In this document: piece by piece, positions 1 to 9,700 of the stretch
How the letters are laid out: every line of letters begins with the position of its first letter
Numbering within the stretch: position 1 is the stretch's first letter
Origin: Agarophyton chilense
Lineage: Eukaryota > Rhodophyta > Florideophyceae > Gracilariales > Gracilariaceae
Length of the DNA: 64,000 bases
Assembly (NCBI GenBank): GCA_030374765.1
Contig: JARGXX010000095.1
Coordinates: forward strand, 310,001 to 374,000
Direction of reading: 5' to 3'
Notes under the pieces: generated by a model
The model's database searches: none
What the model was told of the DNA's origin: nothing
What the model saw: the letters and a program-made list of their open reading frames with translations, nothing else
Made by a program: the position numbers and the translations under genes

Positions 1-1
1 T

Positions 2-883
2 TGGGTCTACCGGTATGGTGCACCACTGTACCTACTTACCGATAATGGTTCAAACTTGGCATCGAAGTTCTTCGAAGCAGTCTCTAACATCTTGGGTATC
101 AAGAACTATTTCACTACTGCCTACTACACGCAGACGAACGGACAGGTCGAGCGCTTTAACCACACATTGGTATCAAGGCTACGACACCATACGGAAAAGC
201 ACCAAACTGGGTGGGATGAGCTGGTACAACCGCTCACCTACTCCTATAACCTTCAGGTACACTGGTCAACGCAGACCACTCCCTTTGATTTGGTTCTTTC
301 GCGACACCCCCCAGGTATTGTAGTGCAGGGAGATCATACCACCAGCACTGTAGCTGGCACACTGAACCCTGCCCAAGTCAAGCGAAATACCCTTGTGAGG
401 TTGAGGAGGGCTCTCAAACACGCAGAGAGCCGCCTCACTGCAGCCCAGAAGCAGTACAAGGCCGATTGTGACCGTAGGGTAACCAAAGTGGTCTCTGTTT
501 CGTCGGGACAGTATGTCTTCATAGACAACCCATCTTCATGTAAAAGACCACGACCGGGTGATGAAGCGGACGATGAAGTTATTGATAGAGATATCAATTC
601 GAAGCTTCTACCCAAATCATTGGGACGTTATAAGGTATTGAACGCACCATACCACACCGTTACGGTTGACCAGGACGGAATACCGAATATGATATCAATT
701 GACCGTATCACGGTAGCCCCTGAAACGGTTCAACATCGCATGGAGGCGGACACCTCAGCTCGAAAGCCCAGAGCTGTAGCCCTGCGTACTCGACCCTCGG
801 AGGACCCCGCCCCAATTGAGGTGAACGATGACCAACAAAGCGATGATCCGGATGACAAACCTCTAATAGGAACGGAAGTGTAA
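2..883 (+). CDS. Ty3/gypsy pol, integrase C-terminal part (element D, 5'-truncated by window)
   Basis: The reading frame is open from the window edge to a TAA at 881-883, so this is the 3' part of a pol polyprotein. It starts inside the integrase core: LTDNGSN holds the second catalytic Asp and NGQVERFNHT the catalytic Glu, followed by a typical helical stretch ending FDLVLSRHPP. The C-terminal part has a GPY-like region (LPKSLGRYKVL...HTVTVDQDG) and then an acidic tail. Integrase would insert the reverse-transcribed element cDNA into host chromatin. No stop lies within the visible part, unlike most pol copies in this window. The chromodomain follows in another frame (1006-1182). Protease, RT and RNase H lie outside the window. 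Assignment to Ty3/gypsy rests on the integrase motifs and the downstream chromodomain. Confidence 0.93.
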   Translation, partial: WVYRYGAPLYLLTDNGSNLASKFFEAVSNILGIKNYFTTAYYTQTNGQVERFNHTLVSRLRHHTEKHQTGWDELVQPLTYSYNLQVHWSTQTTPFDLVLSRHPPGIVVQGDHTTSTVAGTLNPAQVKRNTLVRLRRALKHAESRLTAAQKQYKADCDRRVTKVVSVSSGQYVFIDNPSSCKRPRPGDEADDEVIDRDINSKLLPKSLGRYKVLNAPYHTVTVDQDGIPNMISIDRITVAPETVQHRMEADTSARKPRAVALRTRPSEDPAPIEVNDDQQSDDPDDKPLIGTEV

Positions 884-1005
884 CCTCACACGGTAACAGC
901 GGAAGCTCCCGACCCGGCTTCCACACACGAACTTTCCAACTCGGAGCATATGAACCCTCGAGGTGGCGTTCCCCCGAGAGAGATCAGGACCAAACCTCAG
1001 AGTAA

Positions 1006-1182
1006 TTTACCGTTTACCGTCTTGTGGGCCACACGCGAACCTACAATGGTCTGAAGTACACCGTCAGATGGTATGGCTGGAGATCAGAAGGGGACACCCT
1101 CGAATCCCCAGCCACAATACCCCCACACTTCCTTATCAGGTATTGGCGCCGTCGCAAGAAGCCGATGCCTGCAGACGGCTAA
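1006..1182 (+). CDS. chromodomain of element D, out of frame with pol
   Basis: Between a TAA at 1003 and a TAA at 1180 this frame reads FTVYRLVGHTRTYNGLKYTV and continues RWYGW...DTLES...IPPHFLIRYWRR, the usual chromodomain layout of chromoviral integrase tails (V-x-R-L at the start, Y-x-V-R-W-x-G-W in the middle, D-T-x-E-S then an I-P helix). Such domains are known to direct integration to modified histones. It is in frame 1 while the integrase ORF is in frame 2, and no ATG opens it. It is either a frameshifted tail of pol or, as in element A of this window, a separately read chromodomain. Confidence 0.85.
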   Translation, partial: FTVYRLVGHTRTYNGLKYTVRWYGWRSEGDTLESPATIPPHFLIRYWRRRKKPMPADG

Positions 1183-1531
1183 CCTTAGACCTTCGTGGTA
1201 CTCAGGCCTAAGAAAGGGGCAGAAAAGACGCCGTTTTCCGCAGAAGGTGGACGCATATGCGTTTCAGATTACCTACAAGGGAGGACACGAAAGAACAACC
1301 AACTGTAACAGTAGAGGAGACAAGAAGAGACAACAATTTACTTTAAGAAGGACCTGTCGGTTTAGGAGCAATGGAATCAGGAATACCCGGGTTATTGACT
1401 ACCCACGGAGAAAAACCCGCGGAAATGCTAGGAGCCATCAACCTCAGAGGTAGCGAAGGAGCGGTAGCCCCACCACTGGGGAGAGGAGTCGAAACCAAAA
1501 GAGGATGAACGAACGGACCCGCCGGAGCAGA

Positions 1532-3397
1532 TTACGAAACCGCAGGGTTCAATTTTGCACCTAGAAGGGGATCCGTCAAAAGATCAGATGGCGCAGCAGC
1601 AGAAACGCCTGCCAGATTGGCAACCTGACGGGGGCCCAGCTGGTACATGTCTAACTGGAACTGATTCCGGAACTCACAAAGTTGGTTCAGCGCCTTCATG
1701 TATTGCGCATGGCGCGGCAGCAAACCTTCAAGGAGCGTTTATGCAGCAACCACGGAGGTAGGGCCAGCCCTCTGAAAGTTGGTGACGCAAGACTGGCGAA
1801 TTCGAGCCAGCAAACCGACCACGGCCGGAGAATCCATCATAGGTTGAGGCGGAGGACGAGCAATACCCGCCAACAGAGGTCGAACCGGACTAGCAACCCG
1901 CGAGGAGCTCGGTTGAGTAGGAGTCACACCCGTAGGAATAGGCGACTTACGACCTTGAGGTAAGGGCTCGGACGGGAAGGGACCAGCATAACGACCAACT
2001 GGTGTCTCCACAGTACCGTGATGAGGTTAGGGGCTCGCGGGAGCTCCATAAACAGGAGGCTCCCCGGGATAGTATTGGGCGTGGCGAGGCACAATCTTCC
2101 AAGTTGCAGGATCGAAAGCCTCCCAACCTTGATGGGAATCCCAGTGGTACTTCTTGCTCTGCTCGAGATACGAGTCCAAATCCTTTACGGTATAATCGGT
2201 CCCCTCCACGATGTTCTCGTAACCAAATCGGGAAATATCCTGGGCAACCCTCAGAGGTATGAAGAAAGTGCGACCTACAGGTTGAACACCATCTCGGTAT
2301 ATGTCAGAATCGGGATTGCGACAATCGCAATCGATACCGTAACGAGCGGCCTCCAGAGCCAGGATGGCAACCAATACGGTCAACTCCGAGAGGGCGATTG
2401 ACCAAATGAGGCAATACTGCTCTAGGTTCCTGGAAACCTGACTCCCGAAGTACGCCAAAACCGGCGGAGTGGGCACGCTCAGTGATAACGGAACCTCATA
2501 GGACTCCCACCACTCTGGTCAAAGCACGTACCAATCGCGTCTGTCCTTCGTAGGTTGTGAGAAGTACTCGAAGTTATGAAACATATGCATAACGCGAGTG
2601 TACGAGTTGCGAGTGCGAACGCGACTCTCCGTCGCTGCATCCTCGCCCCACCTACTACGATCAGCCCAATTGATAGTGGTGAAAGGCCGATTCAGGGAAA
2701 CCAAGTCAGGTGAAACCGGAAGGTAAGTCTCCGGAATAGACGGGTACTGGCACACTTGTACCACCAATCGACGGTAATAATCCAGCTCCGGTTCGAAGCG
2801 CACATACGGCAAGTAGTTCGGATATATCGGCAGGATGAAATACCTCAAAGGTGTATGACGCTGCCGACTCTGGAAACATCCCAGTCGACCCTGACGAGGT
2901 TGAGACTCTTGGTCCCGTTTCTTCAAGAGCAAGGGAACGGAGCGAAGGCGCTCGCAGTCCCAACGGGACAAACCCAAGTAGGTATCCAATTGTGGTCAGG
3001 TAAGAGCCGCCGGCAACGACGAATTCCCTACCGCCACAGGCCAATCGTGCTTTAACAGGTCATTGTTCGTCACCTGGTCGAAAGTAATACCAAAAGGTCC
3101 ATACTGACTCGTCGTCCGGTTCGCCGCACCAAACGCGAGATTGTGAGCCCGATTGGTTTGGTTCGTCGAAGGAAGTCCACCACTGCGTTGGTGCGGGTCA
3201 GTCGGAGTCCCAGGGGAGAACTCAGTCGCAGGGACAGGCATACTGCGAAACCCAATGTTGGTAGGCGTTCGCGAGGTCGAGCTAGTTACCCTCTTCGTAA
3301 TACCACCGCGTCCACGGCCACGAGATGGGCCGCTACCTGACATGGTTGGGAAGGCCGTAGCTCGACCCGACGAACGAGGTGATGACTCGACCTCCAC
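1532..3397 (-). pseudogene. antisense accessory ORF of element D (decayed by nonsense changes only)
   Basis: On the strand opposite to pol, one frame runs 622 codons from an ATG at 3397 to 1532, broken only by four stops: TGA at 2996-2998, TGA at 2519-2521, TAA at 2027-2029 and TAA at 1739-1741. No frameshift is needed. It aligns to the antisense ORFs of elements A and C: PEWWESYEVP (just past the 2519 stop) matches PAWWSKVEVP in A, then PPVLAYFGSQ matches PPCIYYIGSR, and DLDSYLEQ...WD...GW..FDP matches DLYPILDV...WD...NW..YNP. The N-terminus is Arg/Gly/Ser-rich and low in complexity, and the C-terminus is Pro-rich, as in its relatives. Function unknown. The homology is clear in the middle third and weak at the ends. 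Confidence 0.75.
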
Positions 3398-4503
3398 CGC
3401 CGCGGTGAATACCAGCGGGTATACATCCTTCTAAAGTAGAGCCTCCTCGGTCCGTTCTGAACAGACGGCCAACGGATCCAACCTTTCCGGTAGTACCGAC
3501 ACTGATCATTCGGGTACAACAGTAGCCGGTTTGCGGTCGCGAGCGGGCCCAGACCTTTTATGTATCGTGGAACGGGACCAACCCGACCTTAAAGGCATAA
3601 CTGCAGTGGTTTCAATCCTCTCGGAATCTCCGACTTCTTCGACCTCAATGGTAACCGGCATCTCACGTCTCTCGAGCGCTGGTGCTGCTTGTGGGGACGA
3701 ACCACCCCTTCGAGGTATCGGTGACGAATCCACGAGGCGGCGTGAGGTGCACCGACGTGGTACCGAATGGGTTCGAACGCGTGCGTGGAGGTGGCGCGAT
3801 CCTGTCATTACCTTGAGGGTACACCGGAATGCAAAACCGGAAAAAGGTCGCGTGCTTACCAACGGGGCCGCTCAACACAAATAAGGTCTCACAACCGGAA
3901 GGTTCCACCACGGACCCAGGCCAACACCTCAATGGTTGTATCGACGCAGGCTCAGGCCCCACCGGCGCCGCGAGTCAATCCTTACAAGGTAGACGAAACC
4001 TGAAAGGTCGAGAAGCCAGGAAACCGTCAGGGAAAAGCCGGACAGTACGGTTACGGTCGCGACGGCGCCAATTAAGGGCAGTACTACCTGACGGGTTGTC
4101 GAGCCGTGGGAACGACCAGGCGGAACGGCGCTGCGCAGAGACCTATGACGGGAATGAAGTTGGAGTAACGGGGAAGGATGCGATACCAACTTGGTTAGAC
4201 AGTGGGCGATGCAGAAGCAGAATCGCAAGCAAACAGGGCCACTACCGAAAAGGTGTCCGAGGGCGTGCCAAGTACACTGCATCGCCCTCATGACAGTCCT
4301 TACCTGAGTGGTTGTCGCTCAATTCGTGCGCCAACGTCGTCGCGCGCCCTCCCCCAACCGATTCTGGTGCCGAGTTCTGAACCTCAAGGGACCCAGCGCC
4401 GCGCCCAGAAACTACTCCGATGCCTGCGCCGCTGTCGCTCGCTAAAACTCCATGGTGTGATGAAGGGAGACACGGGGCCTGCCTTGCCGGTAGGAAGGGG
4501 ATC
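3398..4503. other. non-coding spacer of element D between antisense ORF start and 3' LTR
   Basis: No convincing coding sequence. The frames here are short and lack recognisable motifs. One minus-strand frame (3862-3506) lies in the same phase as the antisense ORF and could be a 5' leader or N-terminal extension of it, but a stop separates them. The stretch ends in the purine-rich tract at 4491-4503 just before the LTR. Confidence 0.5.
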
Positions 4504-4748
4504 TGTCGTATAGTGGCGAAGGGCTGACCTTTGAAATGTCAGATACATTATGCTGACTTTGTAGGTGATGGGTGCGAGGAATCATCGGCCATGTAGGTCC
4601 GGGCGAGCTACCATCTAGGTGTTGCCAGCCACGTGTAGTGTTGACATGTACATTCTGGTTGAGTAGTTGTTAGTGATAGTAATTGTAATTATGTGTATTT
4701 TAATACAGTAGTTGAGTGGCCACCAGGCACTGTAGCCAGTAATGGCCA

Positions 4749-4773
4749 GGTCTCTGACTCTAGGTCAGAGACC
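4749..4773. repeat. 10-bp-stem hairpin in the D LTR
   Basis: GGTCTCTGAC (4749-4758) and GTCAGAGACC (4764-4773) are perfect inverted repeats around a 5-nt loop. Smaller hairpins follow at once (GTGCC...GGCAC; GCAGT..ACTGC). The position inside the LTR suggests a role in transcript structure or 3'-end formation; this is inferred. Confidence 0.7.
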
Positions 4774-5052
4774 GTGCCTTGCTGGCACCTCCCGGGTAAT
4801 CTGCGGAGTGCAGTCCACTGCATATAGGGAACTGCACCTCCCCCATCCTAATCTGATAAAGACAAACATCACCTGGGTGACGACTATACCTTTTGGTTCA
4901 TCGCTTCTGAACTACCACACAGTCTTTCCCGCTCGTCTACGCCTACCATCGTTCACCTACACGGTATAGGCTAGTTGCCCCGCCGTTTGTTCCTGCGGGT
5001 TTTTACGGTGCCCTATTACCATCGAGGTTTACTACGTGTACCTTCTAAGGTT

Positions 5053-5093
5053 GAGCGTCAAAACGCTCTCTACGGTTGAGCGTCACAACGCTC
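5053..5093. repeat. two tandem copies of a palindromic hairpin
   Basis: GAGCGTcaaaACGCTC (5053-5068) is repeated as GAGCGTcacaACGCTC (5078-5093), two identical 6-bp stems 25 bp apart near the right end of the D LTR. Confidence 0.75.
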
Positions 5094-5136
5094 CGGAGAC
5101 AAGACAGTTGCATACCCCAGAGATGATTGTACGACA

Positions 5137-6715
5137 GGCGCGATCGGATAGCGAAGAATACGGTTCTGCTTCAAGTCGGGGCGCGCCGGGAGTGCGAGGG
5201 CTTTTAAAACTTGGGCTGGCTGTTGGTAGCAGGTTGACAAACTCCGATCTGGATGAAAATAGCCGAGATATGATAGTCTGGTCGGGTGCTTTCTGAATGC
5301 AAAAAGTGGGTTGGGCGTAAATAGACAGCGCACGCTGTGTGTTTGATTTTTTCAGGGCGCGTCGACGGTCATTTTAAGGAATGATGCGCTGTTTCTGCTG
5401 CACAGTAAGTGGCTGACCCATACTATGACGCTGTTTCGTGAGAGGAATGTAGGAGGGCGGTGTTTGGTGTGTAGCCATTGCGTGGTGCGTGCCGAATGGT
5501 AGGGACGATGTTCTTTCTGGTGCAGTATTCAACGTTTAAATTTGAATTTCAATCCGGAGACGGGGACGGATAGCTTCAAATTTGAATTTGTATGCATCCG
5601 GCGGGGGAATACATTCAAAAATATAATAGAAAACAGGTGTTAACCCCGGCACGGTATGCAAGTAGGTATGCATTACATCACGATTCCGGCTCACATTTTT
5701 TTGACGGTTGCATTCAAAAGGATGCTGCCTGCGGGGGTATGCTTCCAGTGAGAGATGATATGTGAGGGGGAACACTGTATAAGAAAAGAAACTACTCTTT
5801 TTGTGCAAAAGTCAAAAGTTTTCTTTCACCAATGATATGGTGCCACCCGTCTTTCACGCGTGGATTCACTTTGAATCCACGCTTGTTAAGAACGGCCCTC
5901 AGGAATTGGTTGTTGAGGTTTTGTTTGAATAAAGTAAATTTACCAAAACGGTTTTCGGGATTTCACTCGCCTCCTCGATTGCCGTCTGGAACGCTGATCG
6001 TCGCTGTAGCTTTTACTCCCACCCCGCCCATTGCTATCTCCTGCTACTGGGGTTGCTGGAGCCCTTGTCCACGGCAAAGCTCCGATAGACCGCTCGGGAC
6101 GCCAAAGCATTCTCTACTAAAGACCGACCACGACACTAGAAGAACTAATGCTTTCTGTCAGTAAGAGTAGAACTCCAGTTCTAGATGTTCATGAACACAC
6201 CACACGCCACATCCATGATGTCAGAGTATGATTAGTTCCGCTCTTGCCTTCGTAATTTTGCGCACTAAAAGAAATAGATCCTTCGCTACTAGTAGACATT
6301 AGTGTCTTCGCATCTTTTGATATCATGGCCGTTACACTGCCGTAACGCTAGGATAGCGTACTCAAACCGAAAAGGAGACGACACTGGCAGGCTAGTTTGT
6401 GTCGCATGGCGTCGCTCGCATCCAGTGCATTGTGTGCTAGAAAAACTGCTTTACTAAAAGGTTTACACTCACTCAAAAACATCCATTTGAGCCCTTGCTT
6501 TGTATAAGAATTCTTGTCTAACCGACCAGGAAACCCCTATCTTTTTGACGTCCATTAACCATCCAGGTAGCACTTCCGTCAAACTCAAATTCCCTCCAAA
6601 AAGAAAAGGACTTCAACAACATTGGCAAAACGCAAGACTCATTACTCAATCAGCACCGCTAGTGAGTGCTCACAAAATCAAGACATACACATTGGTTCAT
6701 CCTTTGCCTATCCGA
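5137..6715. other. intergenic, AT-richer, no gene seen
   Basis: Only short frames without motifs. It contains repeated words such as AAATTTGAATTT (near 5535 and 5577) and TATGCATC/GTATGC segments near 5590-5740 that may be remnants of a small repeat. It forms the 3' flank of the HOOK-like gene. Confidence 0.5.
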
Positions 6716-9700
6716 TCAGAAACCCACCGCGCGGATGCTTTGACCCTCCCCTCGACTATGTGGGGAGCTGTGCATATACGGATTAGAGCCTTGAGACGGT
6801 GGTGTTCTTCGGGTATTAGATCTTGGAGTTCCACCCCTTGCAGAGGAACCCGAACCATTTGAAGTCCTAGACCGCGTAGACCGAGAAATTACATCTTCAT
6901 CACGATTGGAATTCCTCGAACGTGTTTGAGAAGTTTGACTACCGGTCGCTGTCCTGGACGCATCCCTACGTGCAGGGTTAAGATGGCCACGTCTCCTGGA
7001 TGCACCCATGTCCCTATTTGCAACAATACCTCCAATCTTATCCTTTATGACCAACCATGCTTTCTGCGCTGGCGTAGGACTGCTGACTGCTCCTCTTGTC
7101 CTGTTCAATCCATGATACCGACCGCCGGGGCCTCCATGATGCCTGGGTGCCCGGCCAGCCTCTGAACTTCTATAAGAGCCCGATTCTGACCCGTCACGCC
7201 TTTCAGGATATCGACCTGCAACTTGGGCAGCTTCATCTTTGATCCTCAGATCCTCAAGTTCCTCGGCGCGGCGGATGGCCTCCCACCCCTTCTTCTTGGC
7301 CAATTCCGCCTCCCGTCGAAGTCTCGCACATTCATCGTTCGCTCGAGTGACGGCTTCACGCAACTCTTTGATTTGTCTCTGACTGACGCCCGTAGTGCTT
7401 GTGATATGGGATAGTTTATCCTGATAATGTAGAACCTGTTGGCGGAGATTCTCTGTTTCCCTGAAGTTGTCATGTAGCTTCTTGGAGAACTCATTCACAA
7501 GCTCGACCTGTGCTGTAACGTGAGACATTTCCAGCTCGTAGCGATGCGTGGATTTTAGATTCTCTAATCTCATTTCGGACGCTTCAGCCTCGCACTCGCG
7601 GTTTCTCTCCACCAGCTGAGAGCTTGTTACTTGCAGATTCTGAACTTGCATCTCCCTGCTCTCTAGTTCCTTACGGAGAAGCTCGAGCTCCATGTCCCTC
7701 TTCTCTGTCATTTCGACCATTTTTTCCAGCATTGCCCGTTGAACTTCGGACCACAAGCTTTGCATCTCATTTGAAATCAAATCTGTTCCCTTCTGTTGCT
7801 TTAGTTCCGCTTCTCCTATTCGAGTTTGCAGCTTTGCATGACCATCTCTGATCAGTTGACCTAGATTCTCACCGGCACCTCCCATGGATGTCTTCGAAGC
7901 CAGAGACGAACGATCTTGTGTTGAGACATTTTGAATTGTAGTACTCAGTCTGTTTCGAGCTTCTTTAAGCTCTTCCTCGCGCTCAGCAAGAATCCTTTTC
8001 ATAGCCTCAACAACTGACTCGGCATCTTGCTTCTCCAGAAGCAGAATTTCCTGTTGCTCGACGCGTTGAGTCTCCGCAAACGTCATTTGAAGTTCTTTTC
8101 TGGAGATTGAATCCCGTGCTGCCAGAAGCTCCCGTGTCAGCCAATCCAGACGGCGCTTGTCCACTCTGACGTGATGTCCATCTGTATTAATCGCGGTCGA
8201 ACCAGTATGGACTTGACTTGATTCAGTTCCTGATGCCGTAGCTGTACCCTCCTTCGCATCTTGTGTGATTCTCCTTGATCCCTCAATACTACTCGACGCT
8301 TGGTTTACAGAACCGGATCGGCTTAAGAGATGTGTCGCTGACGTCTCTCCCCCCAAGATTCCTTCCCGACTGCACTCTACGCTAGCTCGAGCTTCCTCCA
8401 CCCACGACTTCTCTTTATCATCCGGGTAAGAGTCACCATAAGATGCAACCGATGTTCCTTCACGAAGCTCTTGAAGTTTCGAATGTATCTCCTCATCTGG
8501 TGACAGTAGGTTTTCAACACTAATGTGATGTGGCTTGTCAGGGAGTCGGACCCCTCTTGGCCGTCGACCTCTCGAACTATCCGTAGATGCGGAACCTCGT
8601 CCAAGTCCTAGTTCGGTATCTCCAGATGGTAAGGTTGATTCCTGCGATCCCGACCCAGACGGCTGCAGTAGCATCGATTTGGGCGTCAATCCTCCATCGA
8701 GAATATTGGAGCGAACTGAACCGTGTTCACGGCCCTCCTCATCAGAATTTTGCCACACAGATATCAATTTCTGGAAGAGGCCCGCTGAAGGTTCCATAGT
8801 ACTGATCGGCCGGCTTCCTGAGTCAACGGATTCTGGAGGCGGAGTCTGGTCGCTAAACTTCTTAATCAAGGATTCTATAGACGGAGGGGACGGAGGAGTT
8901 GGCGGTACTCCACGACGTCTTTCAGTGGGGATAACTGGTGTTGAATACATTGGTGGTTTCCGAGAGCTTGGGCGAATTGCAGGAGATGACACGTCAGGAC
9001 CGAGAGGCGGCAATGCGGCAGACGGCTTGATTTCAGGTGTCGCCACCGTTGATGAGGCGGCACTAACAACGGCCGACGGTCGCGCTTTTGCAGGCTTTGG
9101 TTGACTGGCGGGCGGATTGGTACCACTGGTCCTCGCAGTACGGATCGGCGTCTTGGGGCTGGGAACCGGTGAGTGTCTCGAGCTGGGAATCGGTGACTGT
9201 GTAGCGCTTGAACCCCGACTAGCTTGGCGGCGTTCCCTTGTACGAATTGGCCTCCTTTCAGGATAGCCCATTTCATCAAAGGTGATATTCGTGTCACTGC
9301 CCGTGTCAGGACTCATGGCCGCCTGCGAAGCTCGATAGTCCGTGGTCTTCACCAGCACCTCTTCCACTCGCTGGAATAATGCTCGGTCCGACAGCGCCTC
9401 CTCAAAGGCAGAGATATCAAATTCGTCATCAAGCGGTTCTAGTTGGACGTTTTGAGGAGTGGCCATGGGATCACGACCAAGCAAACTATCATTTTCATCG
9501 CCAAGATCTGATTCTCGCGAATCTCTGACCAAAGTTGGTACAGGGGAGCTGCTCTTACTACTTCCCCGACGATGATCGGATGATTCAGATGTCGATGGCG
9601 GCAACGAAAAGCTTGAAGTGGACTTCATCGCCGAAACCAGAGGTTCAGCCTCCACCTCCGCTCTGGGTTGGCGTTCAAGCGATCCAGATCGCCGAGAACC

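Larger units (their letters stand above)
4504..5136 (+). repeat. 3' LTR of element D
   Basis: A purine-rich tract (GGTAGGAAGGGGATC) ends at 4503 and the sequence then begins TGTCGTATAG. It closes at 5136 with TACGACA, giving a perfect 7-bp terminal inverted repeat TGTCGTA/TACGACA with the canonical TG...CA ends. The junction resembles those of element A (GGGGGAGA|TGTAGAGC) and element C (GGGGGATA|TGTAGTAT). The partner 5' LTR is outside the window, so the boundaries rest on the inverted repeat and the polypurine tract only. The predicted target-site copy to its right is GGCGC (5137-5141). Several hairpins lie inside. Confidence 0.65.
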
